A stretch of 64,000 nt of DNA from Bog-366 sp964501985 (GTDB lineage Bacteria > Acidobacteriota > Terriglobia > UBA7540). The notes beneath the pieces were generated by a model. It worked only from the letters and a program-made list of their open reading frames with translations, was not told where the DNA came from and made no database searches. The stretch covers positions 15,833-79,832 of the forward strand of contig CAZCVY010000002.1 in assembly GCA_964501985.1 (NCBI GenBank), read 5' to 3'. The translations under genes and the position numbers were made by a program. Below, in pieces: positions 52,056 to 60,735 of the stretch. Numbering within the stretch: the first letter of the stretch is position 1; every line of letters begins with the position of its first letter.

Positions 52056-52204
52056 CCTACTGAGAATTGCAAAACATAGTGACGAAGGAGTCCGTAGCGC
52101 GGGCATCGTGCCCGCTGTCTCGGGAGCGTCCCGCTCCCGTTAGCGCGCGGGCAGGATGCCCACGCCACAGCGGGCGAGACGCCCGCGCTACAGCTTTGCA
52201 ACCG
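52056..52204. mobile_element. MITE-like element, copy A
   Basis: Begins CCTACTGAGAATTGCAAAAC and shares with the element at 59802 the inner block GTAGCGCGGGCATC.TGCCCG, CTGTCTCGGGAGCGTCCCGC and GCGGGCGAGACGCCCGCGCT. The right terminal repeat is shortened (ends near TTTGCAACC). Confidence 0.7.
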
Positions 52205-52210
52205 CCATCA

Positions 52211-52580
52211 TTTGTTTTCATCAACATCCCCGGATGAACCTTCATTTTTGAAGATGTCTGCGCCATCCAATGCGCTCATTTTGTCCGTTATCCCCGAACG
52301 ACCGTAGCGCGCACGTGTTCTTCGGACACGCGCTCCTTCCGTGATCCAGGTGAGACCGGCCGCACACATACAGCTACGGATTTGCGACCGCCCTCATTTG
52401 TTTTCATCAACATCCCCGGATGAACCTTCATTTTTGAAGATGTCCGCGCGATCCAATGCGCTCATTTTGTCCGTTATCTCCGAACGCCCGTAGCGCGCAC
52501 GTGTTCTTCGGACACGCGGTCGTTCTCGTGATCCAGGTGAGACCGGCCGCGGACCTACAGAACAGGTCACTCCAGTTTGC
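52211..52580. repeat. 186-bp tandem duplication
   Basis: Two adjacent copies starting at 52211 and 52397. Each begins with the CATCCCCGGATGAACC unit and continues through GATCCAATGCGCTCATTTTG, GTAGCGCGCACGTGTTCTTC and GATCCAGGTGAGACCGGCCG, with a few differences between copies. Confidence 0.75.
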
Positions 52581-52916
52581 CGGTCCTGTGATCATAGACG
52601 CGCCCCCATCCGAACAGGATACACCCGAAAGTCGGCTTGTCAAGCATTATTTTAGCCTACATGATAAAACCCATCAGCCTGTGCGCAGATTCGGACAAAA
52701 GCACTAGCGAAAATGTCTGATCTTTCAAAATGTTCCGGCCACCGGGCGCCGTCAGCCCGGCCGAACCGCGATGAGCCTGCGGGCGCCGACATTCCGTTCC
52801 GGCGGTTGAGTGACGAACTGTCGCTGCGGCATTTTCCGCGAAGGTCGGTCGGTGATTCTTCCCGGTCCCCTTTTTTTTCCCCGATGGAAGAAATTTCGGC
52901 AGCGCGCTCAGGGCCG

Positions 52917-53375
52917 TCACGACGCCACATTCCCCAGTCCGAACAGTCGAGCAATTTCCGCGTCGCCCGATTCCCTGGCCAGCTTTAGAAACGGCGTTCC
53001 TTGGGTGTCGTGTGCCTGGCGGAGTGTAGGAAAGCGTTTCAGGAATCGTTCCACCCATCGGGAGTCCCGCAGTTGGATAGCGTAGGCAAAATCATCCAGC
53101 TCAATCGCCAGGAACCCACCGAGCTCGCGAATATATTCGATGGCCCAACCCGCGGGCGTGGCGCCAAATTGACTGTCGAACACATTGATATCAGCGCCGA
53201 GCTGAACCAGACGTTTCACGACGTGACGATGACCATGCACTGCCGCATAGTGTACGGGCGTCGCGCCTGACTCGTCCTTCTGGTTCGAGAGGCTGCCATC
53301 TGCGGCCAGAATGGCGTTGACTCGCTCGATGTTGCCCTCAGTCGCCGCGGCAATCAGGCTGTCCAATTCGCTCAT
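52917..53375 (-). CDS. ankyrin repeat protein
   Basis: 152 residues from the ATG at 53375, with GGAGG upstream. Ankyrin units: LDSLIAAATEGNIERVNAIL, GATPVHYAAVHGHRHVVKRL, VQLGADINVFDSQFGATPAG, then a degenerate C-terminal unit (GTPFLKLARESGDAEIARLF). A soluble protein-binding module; no signal peptide. Located after ftsY in the same direction with about 180 bases between. Confidence 0.87.
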   Translation of the reverse strand: MSELDSLIAAATEGNIERVNAILAADGSLSNQKDESGATPVHYAAVHGHRHVVKRLVQLGADINVFDSQFGATPAGWAIEYIRELGGFLAIELDDFAYAIQLRDSRWVERFLKRFPTLRQAHDTQGTPFLKLARESGDAEIARLFGLGNVAS

Positions 53376-53557
53376 CGAAGTCCTCCAGACGGATCTGAGA
53401 AGCGGCGTCGGCATCTCCCGCCCAGGCTCTTGGCGGCGCGTAAGATCCTCCCGCTTCTAGAAAGTAATTAGCACCAAGTTCCAGTCGTGGGTGACCCCAT
53501 GACCACTTTTCCATTCGTATCAGCGCGGTCAAGGGCCGCCGAGGCCTGGAGGGGGGA

Positions 53558-54538
53558 TTACGACGCGAACAGCGATTCGACAAACTCGTGAGGGTCAAAG
53601 GGCAGGAGATCGTCGATTTTTTCGCCGACGCCGACAAACTGGATGGGGAGGCCGAGTTCGCGCGCGATGGCGATCACCACGCCACCCTTGGCGGTGCCGT
53701 CGAGTTTGGTCAGGATGATGCCTGTGGCGCCGCCGTGGTCGACGAACTGGCGCGCCTGCTGGAGGCCATTTTGTCCCGTCGTGGCATCGATCACCAGCAG
53801 CACCTCGTGTGGGGCATTGGGTATTTCGCGCGCCGCGATTCGACACATCTTTTCGAGTTCCGCCATCAGGTTGGTTTTGGTGTGCAACCGGCCGGCGGTA
53901 TCCACGATCACCACATCGGGATGCCGGTTTCTGGCCGCCGCCAGGGCGTCGAAAAGTACCGCCGCCGGGTCAGCCCCGGACTTCTGCTTGATCATCTCGA
54001 TGCCCAGCCGTCCCGCCCAGATCTCCAACTGCTCATTGGCCGCGGCACGGAAAGTGTCCGCGGCGCACAGCAGCGGGCGGCGGTTCTGCTGCATAAAATA
54101 ATGGGCCAACTTGGCGATGCTGGTGGTTTTGCCCACACCGTTTACACCCACCACAAAGATGACGCTAGGCATGCCGGGCGGCGGCTGTTTGGCTTTAGGC
54201 GCCGAAGTTCCCGTTGCCGGCTTATCCAAAATCGCCAGAATCCCTTGCTCCACGGCAGGGCGCAATTGCGAGGTCTCCCGCAGCTTCCCCTGGCTGATTT
54301 GCTGCTTCAGCCGGCCCAAAATCTCCTGCGTCGTTTTGACTCCCAGATCGGCGGTAATCAGGGTCGCCTCGAGTTTATCGAGCACCGATTCGTCGAGGGC
54401 CGCCTTGCCCTCGACAATTTCCTCGATCTTCTCAACGAGTTGGGCTTTGGTAGAGGCGACGGCTTGCTTCAGCCGGTCCAGGAAGCCGGGTTTTTTCTCT
54501 TCTTTGTTTTTGCTACCGGAACCAAACAGGGAAACCAT
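53558..54538 (-). CDS. ftsY: signal recognition particle receptor FtsY
   Basis: 326 residues. The membrane-linked GTPase that docks SRP-ribosome complexes. Short charged N-terminus (GSKNKEEKKPGFLDRLKQAV) and helical N domain, then the G domain: VGVNGVGKTTSIAKLAHYF (P-loop), DTFRAAANEQLEIWAGRLG, VIVDTAGRLHTKTNLMAELE, ILTKLDGTAKGGVVIAIA and FVGVGEKIDDLLPFDPHEFV. The family A domain is short here, as in many non-enteric bacteria. Divergent from the AAA+ gene. Confidence 0.96.
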   Translation of the reverse strand: MVSLFGSGSKNKEEKKPGFLDRLKQAVASTKAQLVEKIEEIVEGKAALDESVLDKLEATLITADLGVKTTQEILGRLKQQISQGKLRETSQLRPAVEQGILAILDKPATGTSAPKAKQPPPGMPSVIFVVGVNGVGKTTSIAKLAHYFMQQNRRPLLCAADTFRAAANEQLEIWAGRLGIEMIKQKSGADPAAVLFDALAAARNRHPDVVIVDTAGRLHTKTNLMAELEKMCRIAAREIPNAPHEVLLVIDATTGQNGLQQARQFVDHGGATGIILTKLDGTAKGGVVIAIARELGLPIQFVGVGEKIDDLLPFDPHEFVESLFAS

Positions 54539-54697
54539 AATCCTTATTCTATCTTGAACTCACGAATTGCGGTGGATGAAATAGTAATCGCGATGTGGCA
54601 TATTCCCAGTGCTAATAACTCAAAAGGTCTTTCCATCTCGAACTGCTCGGGTGTATGTTATCGGCAATAGGGGATTTCTGAACCACGGAGGATCACG

Positions 54698-56005
54698 ATG
54701 GGGACAACGGTGGGAACAACAGTTTATGCCGACCCGGTTCCGGAAACTATGAAATTTGTTGGGCGGCAGCCGAGGTCCGTTGAGGAGACTCGCGTTCCCA
54801 TCAACCTGCTTGAAGACCTGGCCCTGAAGATACTCTATCTTTCCGGCGAACTTTCGCTCTCGCAGTTGGCCAGCCGCATGCAGCTTCACCTCAGCGTGGT
54901 GCAAGAGATCTTCGAACATATCCGCAAGGAACAATTCGTCGAGGTTGTGGGTTTGGTGGGCCCCGTTCACCGGATTGTCGCCACGTCGAAGGGTCAAGTT
55001 GAGGCGCAGAACATCATGTCGCGCGATATGTATTCAGGTCCCGCCCCCGTGTCCCTTGCGGCCTACGTCGAAGTGATCCGCGCCCAGAGCGTCATGGACG
55101 TCACCGTTCACCGGCCCGAGCTTTACAAAGCCTTCGAGAACCTCGTGGCCAGCGACAGCATGTTGGATCAACTGGGTGCGGCGCTGGTTTCCGGGCAATC
55201 GATCATCTTGTACGGACCTACCGGAACGGGAAAGACCCTGATTGCGGAGACCCTGCCCCGCGTCTATAAGGATTCAGTCTGGATTCCTTACGCTGTGGAG
55301 GTACACGGCCAAATCATTACGGTCTTTGACCCGCTGGTCCACAAATCGCGGCAGGAGATTATTCAAGGCGAGTGCGACCGGCGCTGGGTGCTGTGCCGTC
55401 GCCCGCGGGTGATGGTAGGCGGCGAGCTGACCATGCAACTGCTGGACCTTCAGATCAATCCCGCCCTGGGCTTCTATTCCGCCGCACTTCAAATGAAGGC
55501 GAACAACGGCATCCTGATCATTGATGATTTCGGCCGTCAGAGGATTAGGCCGGAGGAGTTGCTGAATCGCTGGATCGTGCCCATGGACCGCAGGATCGAC
55601 TTCCTGACCTTGGCGGGGGGCAACAAATTCGAAATCCCCTTCGATATGATTGTCGCGTTCTCGACGAACTTGAATCCTGCCAGCCTGGCTGACGAAGCCT
55701 TCATGCGAAGAATCCAGACCAAGGTCAAGGTGGGATACGTGACTTACGAGCAGTTCCACGAGATTTCGCGCCGCGTTTGCGCCAAATCTGGCCTGGAGTA
55801 TGACGCCGCCGTTGTGGAGGGGTTTACCAAGGTTCTCGCCGACCTGCGCCAGCCCCTGCGGGCTTGCTATCCGCGCGACATCATCCAGCACATTTGTTGG
55901 AAAGCCAAATACGAGGGGGTACAGCCTCTCTTCACGATGGAAGCGATTCGCGAGGCCTGCGACCGCTACTTCCTCGGGCCTAGCACCGACGTGGAAGCCA
56001 CCTAG
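54698..56005 (+). CDS. AAA+ ATPase with N-terminal winged-helix region
   Basis: 435 residues; GGAGG precedes the ATG. The N-terminal 130 residues contain a winged-helix-like part (LALKILYLSGELSLSQLASR, SVVQEIFEHIRKEQFVEVVG). The ATPase follows: Walker A ILYGPTGTGKTLIAE, Walker B GILIIDDFGRQ, a sensor-1 Asn in MIVAFSTNLNP, an Arg finger candidate in DEAFMRRIQTKV and a C-terminal helical lid. This family is widespread in Acidobacteriota and Deltaproteobacteria without a firm role. The 3' end overlaps the HD-GYP gene by 4 bases. Confidence 0.85.
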   Translation: MGTTVGTTVYADPVPETMKFVGRQPRSVEETRVPINLLEDLALKILYLSGELSLSQLASRMQLHLSVVQEIFEHIRKEQFVEVVGLVGPVHRIVATSKGQVEAQNIMSRDMYSGPAPVSLAAYVEVIRAQSVMDVTVHRPELYKAFENLVASDSMLDQLGAALVSGQSIILYGPTGTGKTLIAETLPRVYKDSVWIPYAVEVHGQIITVFDPLVHKSRQEIIQGECDRRWVLCRRPRVMVGGELTMQLLDLQINPALGFYSAALQMKANNGILIIDDFGRQRIRPEELLNRWIVPMDRRIDFLTLAGGNKFEIPFDMIVAFSTNLNPASLADEAFMRRIQTKVKVGYVTYEQFHEISRRVCAKSGLEYDAAVVEGFTKVLADLRQPLRACYPRDIIQHICWKAKYEGVQPLFTMEAIREACDRYFLGPSTDVEAT

Positions 56006-57792
56006 ACGTGCGGGAGGCTAACCGCTTCTTCAGGGGCCGCCGCTAGAGCTCTCCGCCGCTGTTCAAACCTTGCCAAGCTCCCTTTGGCCAGCGCCGAATC
56101 CAGTGCATCCACCACAATCGGGTCGTACTTCGTACCCACGTGCCGGCGCAGGATTTCGAGCGCCTGGGGGAACTCCGCCCCCGCCTGATACGGCCGGTCG
56201 GTGGTGATGGCGTCGAACGTATCCGCCACGGAGATGATGCGCACCAGCAGCGGCAGCTCATCGCCCTTGATGCCATCGGGGTAGCCCCGGCCGTTCAAGG
56301 CTTCATGGTGCCAGCGGATTCCAGGCAGCATTTCGTTGAGCTGTTTGACCTGGCGAACGATCTCATATCCCATCACCGTATGCCGCTTCATGATTTCAAA
56401 CTCTTCGTTGGTCAGCACACCGGGCTTCTTGAGCACGCGATCCTCGATGCCGATCTTGCCAACGTCGTGCAGGGTGGCGGAAATCCGGACCTTATCGACT
56501 TCCTCTTCCGGCAGCCCCAGTTCTCGCGCCAGTGTTACTGAGAATTGCGCCACGCGCCCGGAATGGCCCTTCGTGTACGGGTCCTTGGCGTCGACGGCCG
56601 CCGCGATCATTTCAATGGAGTCGATAAAGAGCTGGCGGTTCTGCTCCGAAGCCATCTTCAAATTGCCGATGTAGCGCTGAATGTCCTCCGCCATCTGGTT
56701 GAAGGTGGAGGCAAGTTCGCCAATTTCGGTGCGGCTGTTGACCTCCGCGCGCTGGGTGAAGTCGCGTTGGGCGATGGATCGGGCCGTTCGCGTCAACATG
56801 TCAATGGGGTGGGTGATCGTTTTGGCAGCCAGAAAGCCAATCACCACGCTCAGGACGACGAGCACTAGCCCCAACTGGACCGTCTGGCGGCGCATCTCAA
56901 ACACCGTGAAGAACGCGTCGCTGGTTTTCCGTTGGACGATCACTCCCCACCCTAATTTCTGCGTGGGAGCGTATGTCCCGAGCATCATGACGGTTTGGTT
57001 GCCGATGGGCAAGGGGAAGAGGGAAGTCTCCGCCACGCGGGCGCGTCCAGCCCAATTGAGGTATTTCTGCACGATGGGGCTGGCCACCATATCCGTTCCA
57101 GCAAACTTGTCGCGATCGTACGACGTAACCAGGCGTCCAGCGTTGTCCACCACATAAGCTTCCAGGCCCGACCTCCCGCAGGTTTCCGCGAGCGCCTGAG
57201 TGATGGGTTTGAGGGTAACTACCGCAGCCACCATTCCCAGAAACTGATCCTTCTGCAAAATAGGTTCCGCCATCACCATCACCACGTCGTTGCCGCCGGG
57301 ACCCAGGACGGTGATGGGATTGCTTCGGTACTCTTGCCCTTGCTGGGCGGCAGTGAAAGCCGCGGCCAGGGACCGGCTCAGGAACGGACCGCCTGCCTCG
57401 GTGAAGTTTCGCGTCTGGGCCTGGGCGCCGCGGGCCTGGTTGTTCAGCACGGTGGCATAGAGAACCGCAGGCTTGTCCGCCACGAAGCCTTCCAGCGCCA
57501 CGCGCAAATCCGTGTCGGAGGAGTATTTATCGGCGGGAATCCGAGTCGCCAAGGGCACCGCGGTGTCAAAAAACTCCTTCAACTGTTGATTCAAGTTCTC
57601 CATGTAAAGCGAGATGACTTGGGAGAGCGATTGCGAGGTAATCGTCTGAAGGATGCTTTCCTGTGTCTCCAGGCGCTCCCGGTTCAGCGACATCATTCTC
57701 GATCCGAAGAACCAAAGCGGACCGACTGTGATGCCAATCAGGATCAACAGGATGACGTATAGAATCCGGACACGTGTTCGCTTCTGTCTCAT
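56002..57792 (-). CDS. membrane sensor HD-GYP phosphodiesterase (dCache-HAMP-HD-GYP)
   Basis: 596 residues from the ATG at 57792 (AAGG six bases upstream). Membrane helix (about 6-28), an outside double-Cache-type sensor (about 40-290; VMVMAEPILQKDQFLGMVAA), helix (about 312-332), HAMP (THPIDMLTRTARSIAQRDF), then HD-GYP: HSGRVAQFSVTLARELG, LHDVGKIGIEDRVLKKPG, MKRHTVMGYEI, WHHEALNGRGYPDG and DTFDAITTDRPYQ. The HD and GYP residues are intact, so cyclic-di-GMP hydrolysis is expected. Signal unknown. Confidence 0.93.
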   Translation of the reverse strand: MRQKRTRVRILYVILLILIGITVGPLWFFGSRMMSLNRERLETQESILQTITSQSLSQVISLYMENLNQQLKEFFDTAVPLATRIPADKYSSDTDLRVALEGFVADKPAVLYATVLNNQARGAQAQTRNFTEAGGPFLSRSLAAAFTAAQQGQEYRSNPITVLGPGGNDVVMVMAEPILQKDQFLGMVAAVVTLKPITQALAETCGRSGLEAYVVDNAGRLVTSYDRDKFAGTDMVASPIVQKYLNWAGRARVAETSLFPLPIGNQTVMMLGTYAPTQKLGWGVIVQRKTSDAFFTVFEMRRQTVQLGLVLVVLSVVIGFLAAKTITHPIDMLTRTARSIAQRDFTQRAEVNSRTEIGELASTFNQMAEDIQRYIGNLKMASEQNRQLFIDSIEMIAAAVDAKDPYTKGHSGRVAQFSVTLARELGLPEEEVDKVRISATLHDVGKIGIEDRVLKKPGVLTNEEFEIMKRHTVMGYEIVRQVKQLNEMLPGIRWHHEALNGRGYPDGIKGDELPLLVRIISVADTFDAITTDRPYQAGAEFPQALEILRRHVGTKYDPIVVDALDSALAKGSLARFEQRRRALAAAPEEAVSLPHV

Positions 57793-58134
57793 CGGCGGCC
57801 TTTTCAACACATTCTAGACAGCCCTCCTGCTTGAGCTCAATAGGACCAAAGTAACCCCTTAAAATGGAAGGCAGGCCGGCTGCGAGGTGGCCATCTTGGT
57901 CATGAGTTCCGCGGAGGCCGGACGCGCTTGCCGCGAGATCTTGTGCGGCTTTTGCCAGACCGGCCATCGGGTCACGCGGATCGCTCCGGAAAATGGTATA
58001 ATTGTTATTCGGTTGTTTTCAGGGCAACCTGGACAATTTGCAGGCCACAACCCCTTGGCGAAGGGCCATGGTTCGGAATCGTTTCGAAAGAGGCGACCCG
58101 GGGCAGCTACGCCGAGGCAATCAGGAGGCTAAAT
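57793..58134. other. Divergent intergenic region
   Basis: Separates the HD-GYP and bacilliredoxin genes. Contains the extended -10 promoter at 57994; no gene. Confidence 0.5.
57994..58002 (+). promoter_or_regulatory. extended -10 promoter for the bacilliredoxin gene
   Basis: TGGTATAAT, a perfect extended -10 (TGn plus TATAAT), about 130 bases upstream of the ATG at 58135; no good -35 is present. Confidence 0.45.
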
Positions 58135-58575
58135 ATGTACCCAGAAGAATTCGTACAACCCATGCGGGAAGAACTCACACGGATTGGCTTTCAGGAATTG
58201 CGCACGGCGCAAGAGGTGGACGGACTTTTGACTAAGTCCAGCGGCACGGTGCTAGTGGTCGTCAATTCCATCTGCGGCTGTGCAGCAGGACGGGCGCGGC
58301 CGGCCGTCGCAATTGCGCTCGAGAACAAGTCGCGACCTGAGACCTTGGCCACGGTGTTCGCCGGCCAGGATACCGACGCCACCACTCAGGCGCGCGGCTA
58401 TTTCACCGGATACCAACCCTCGTCGCCTTCAATCGCCTTGCTCCGCGACGGCAAGCTGGTGTTCATGCTGGAACGGAAGGAAATTGAGGGGCGAGATCCA
58501 TACGCCATCGCCGAGGACCTGACCAAGGCGTTCGATCGCTATTGCAGTCAAGCCAGCGTGGCACAGGCGAACTGA
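58135..58575 (+). CDS. bacilliredoxin (BrxA/BrxB, YphP/YqiW family)
   Basis: 146 residues from the ATG at 58135 with AGGAGG before it; the long frame upstream (to 57928) has no support. The CGC motif in VVNSICGCAAGRARPA, FAGQDTDATTQARGYFTGY and PSSPSIALLRDGKLV mark the family, which removes bacillithiol (or a similar thiol) from proteins and is part of the thiol redox system. C-terminus is slightly longer than usual. The disulfide-forming VKOR-DsbA fusion is 7 kb away and unrelated in strand. Confidence 0.92.
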   Translation: MYPEEFVQPMREELTRIGFQELRTAQEVDGLLTKSSGTVLVVVNSICGCAAGRARPAVAIALENKSRPETLATVFAGQDTDATTQARGYFTGYQPSSPSIALLRDGKLVFMLERKEIEGRDPYAIAEDLTKAFDRYCSQASVAQAN

Positions 58576-58584
58576 CAAAAAAGA

Positions 58585-58731
58585 AAAGTGTAAGGTGTAA
58601 AGGATAAAGTCCGCGATGTGTCTCGAGGGTAAAGCGTAGAGGATAAAAGGTAAATTGTACGACGCTCTTGTAGTTCTCAATCATTCAACCTTTAAACTTT
58701 ACCTTTTAACCTTTACACTTTACCCTTCTGT
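58585..58731. repeat. Intergenic hairpin of GTAAAGG words
   Basis: AAGTGTAAGGTGTAAAGGAT (left, from 58585) and the complement ACCTTTTAACCTTTACACTT (right, near 58700) form an imperfect hairpin, with further GGATAAAAGGTAAA words between. It fills the convergent gap between bacilliredoxin and gpsA, so it could end both transcripts. Confidence 0.65.
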
Positions 58732-59730
58732 TCATTCCTCCTTCAACGACCTCTCCATCAATTCCCGGATGGCCTCGCGGGGGGAGATTTCTCCTTCCAG
58801 AATCCTGTGAACTTGCCGGGTGATGGGCATTTCCACTTGATGCTTTTTGGCCAGAGCTACGGTGGCGGCGGTGGTCTTGACGCCTTCGGCGACCATGCGC
58901 ATTGAGCCGATAATCTCCGCGAGTTTGCGCCCTTTGCCCAGTTCGACGCCCACCATGCGATTGCGGCTGAGGTCGCCCGTACAGGTCAAGACCAGGTCGC
59001 CCATACCGGCGAGGCCGGCAAGGGTTTCACGCTTCGCTCCGCAGGCGCAGGCCAAGCGAGTCATCTCTGCTAGCCCGCGCGTGATCAGTGCGGCGGTGGG
59101 GTTGTGCCCGAGGCCAAGCCCTTCTACCACGCCGGCAGCGACGGCTATGACGTTCTTCACGGACCCACCCAACTCCACTCCCACCACATCGCTCGAGGTG
59201 TAAAGGCGCAACACGCGGGAAGCAAATTCGCGCTGAACCTCCTGAGCCGCGTCCCTGTCGCGAGAAGCCACCACCACCGCGGTAGGATCGCCGCGAATAA
59301 CCTCCTTGGCGAAGCTGGGCCCGGACAGAGCGCACAGGCGGGGCGCGAACGATTCCCCCACGACGCTGTGGATGACTTCGCTCATCCGCATCAAACGGCC
59401 GGTATCGAGTCCTTTGGTGGCGCTCACGAAAATCATCTCTGACCGTAGGTGGGGGAGCATTTTCTGAAAGAGCGTCGCGCAAACATGCGAGGGCATGACC
59501 GTAACCACAATTTCTGCGCCCGCCAAGGCTTCCTGTAGATCCCCGGTGGCGAGCAGGCCTTCAGGCAGCTTGACGCCGGGCATGAAGATCTCGTTTTCAT
59601 GCCGTGCCCGGATGCTCTCCACCACCTCCGCCTCGAACGCCCAGAGCCGCACATCGTGGCCCGACTGAGCAAACGTCGCCGCCAGTGCGGTCCCCCAGTT
59701 GCCTGCGCCGATGGTGGCGATTCTTTTCAT
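58732..59730 (-). CDS. gpsA: glycerol-3-phosphate dehydrogenase (NAD(P)+)
   Basis: 332 residues from the ATG at 59730 (MKRIATIGAGNWGTALA). Makes sn-glycerol 3-phosphate, the backbone for phospholipids, from dihydroxyacetone phosphate. GAGNWGTALAATF (NAD(P) loop), TVMPSHVC, SATKGLDTG, ALSGPSFAKEV, GSVKNVIAVAAGVVEGLGLG (catalytic Lys) and GMGDLVLTCTGDLSRNR are intact. Normal length. plsY, which uses the product, lies upstream on the same strand, but a MITE-like element is inserted between them. Confidence 0.95.
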   Translation of the reverse strand: MKRIATIGAGNWGTALAATFAQSGHDVRLWAFEAEVVESIRARHENEIFMPGVKLPEGLLATGDLQEALAGAEIVVTVMPSHVCATLFQKMLPHLRSEMIFVSATKGLDTGRLMRMSEVIHSVVGESFAPRLCALSGPSFAKEVIRGDPTAVVVASRDRDAAQEVQREFASRVLRLYTSSDVVGVELGGSVKNVIAVAAGVVEGLGLGHNPTAALITRGLAEMTRLACACGAKRETLAGLAGMGDLVLTCTGDLSRNRMVGVELGKGRKLAEIIGSMRMVAEGVKTTAATVALAKKHQVEMPITRQVHRILEGEISPREAIRELMERSLKEE

Positions 59731-59801
59731 ATACGGTTGGCCCGACGTCACTCGTAGTCGTGATTTGTGATTTTCAGCTTTTTCGACGGTTGCGCGCAGC
59801 A

Positions 59802-59976
59802 CCTACTGAGGTTTGCAAAATGTAGTGACAAACACGTCTGTAGCGCGGGCATCTTGCCCGCTGTCTCGGGAGCGTCCCGCTCCCGTCGGTGCGCGGGCAG
59901 GATGCCCACGCCCCAGCGGGCGAGACGCCCGCGCTACGAAAAGAACTCGTCACTATATTTTGCAATCCTCATTAGG
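59802..59976. mobile_element. MITE-like element, copy B, with 28-bp terminal inverted repeats
   Basis: 175 bp. Left end CCTACTGAGGTTTGCAAAAT... (59802-59829) and right end (59949-59976) match as inverted repeats at about 25 of 28 bases. Inside is a large palindromic block with GTAGCGCGGGCATCTTGCCC and GCGGGCGAGACGCCCGCGCT. It has no coding sequence and lies between plsY and gpsA. Copy A is at 52056. Confidence 0.75.
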
Positions 59977-60023
59977 GCGCTTGCGGCAATCACCCATCAC
60001 AAAGCGCCAATAACTGAAACTGA

Positions 60024-60638
60024 CTACCCACTACTGACTACTGACTTCTTTTGTCCAACCTTACTTTCCGTGCCGTTCATGAGCCTGCCAATGTTGGCGT
60101 GGTGCATGGCGATGATTATGATTGCTCCGCCTGCCGCGCCAAGAACGATGGGCAGCGGCGGCCTTTTCATGAGGTAAACAACAAGCGGAAACGCTGCCGT
60201 AGCCACAATCGAGCCCAAAGAAATATAACGCCAAATCGCGACAATGATGGCGAAGATGATCAACACCAGCGCCACCTGTACGGGAGCGAGCGCGATGAAG
60301 ACTCCCACGCCGGTGGCCACGCCTTTGCCGCCGCGGAATTTCAGCCAAACGGGAAAGCAGTGCCCCAGGATGGCCGCAACCGAGGAAGCGGCGATCCAGC
60401 GCGGGTCTCCCCCCGTCAGCCGCGAGGCAAGCAGAACGGCGGCAATTCCTTTGCCCAGATCCAGGATGAAGGTAGCGACGAAGCCGATGACGCCGAGATT
60501 CCGCATCACGTTGGTGGCGCCAGTACCACCGCTACCGGTACTGCGGACATCAATCCCTTTTTGCCAGCGGACAATGAGGTATCCGAAGGGAATTGACCCG
60601 AGGAGATAGGCGAGGATAGGAGTGAGAATGGCCTGCAT
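60024..60638 (-). CDS. plsY: glycerol-3-phosphate acyltransferase PlsY
   Basis: 204 residues. Adds the first acyl chain to glycerol 3-phosphate from acyl-phosphate at the inner membrane. The three family motifs are present: GSIPFGYLIVRW, GSGGTGATNVMRNLG and FRGGKGVATGVGVFI. Five helices (e.g. FVATFILDLGKGIAAVLLA, VQVALVLIIFAIIVAIW, GGAIIIIAMHHANIGRLM). Its substrate is made by gpsA downstream; the two are separated by a MITE-like element. Confidence 0.95.
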   Translation of the reverse strand: MQAILTPILAYLLGSIPFGYLIVRWQKGIDVRSTGSGGTGATNVMRNLGVIGFVATFILDLGKGIAAVLLASRLTGGDPRWIAASSVAAILGHCFPVWLKFRGGKGVATGVGVFIALAPVQVALVLIIFAIIVAIWRYISLGSIVATAAFPLVVYLMKRPPLPIVLGAAGGAIIIIAMHHANIGRLMNGTESKVGQKKSVVSSG

Positions 60639-60658
60639 GGCTGTTCTGTATCGGCCTT

Positions 60659-60735
60659 ATGGTGTTTTGAAAATCGAAATGCGAAAGTCGAAACTCGGGG
60701 CGATTTTCGAGTTTCGGTTTTCGAATTTCGGCCTC
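60659..60735. repeat. Intergenic hairpin of TCGAAA words
   Basis: GAAAATCGAAATGCGAAAGT and CGATTTTCGAGTTTCGG / TTTTCGAATTTCGG pair as an imperfect hairpin between thpR and plsY. Confidence 0.55.

Larger units (their letters stand above)
51959..52916. other. Gene-free repeat region between HAD and ankyrin genes
   Basis: Holds three copies of the CATCCCCGGATGAACC repeat, one MITE-like copy and a 186-bp tandem duplication (all listed). From about 52590 to 52916 I see nothing recognisable. Confidence 0.6.

Noticed and set aside
53338..53637. 99-residue minus-strand frame between ftsY and the ankyrin gene
   Set aside because: Overlaps the end of ftsY and the start of the ankyrin gene in another frame, with no motif.
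53588..54670. 360-residue plus-strand frame
   Set aside because: Antisense of ftsY, whose GTPase motifs are complete.
57928..58134. N-terminal extension of the bacilliredoxin
   Set aside because: AGGAGG lies just before the ATG at 58135 and the family starts there; the promoter is inside the extension.
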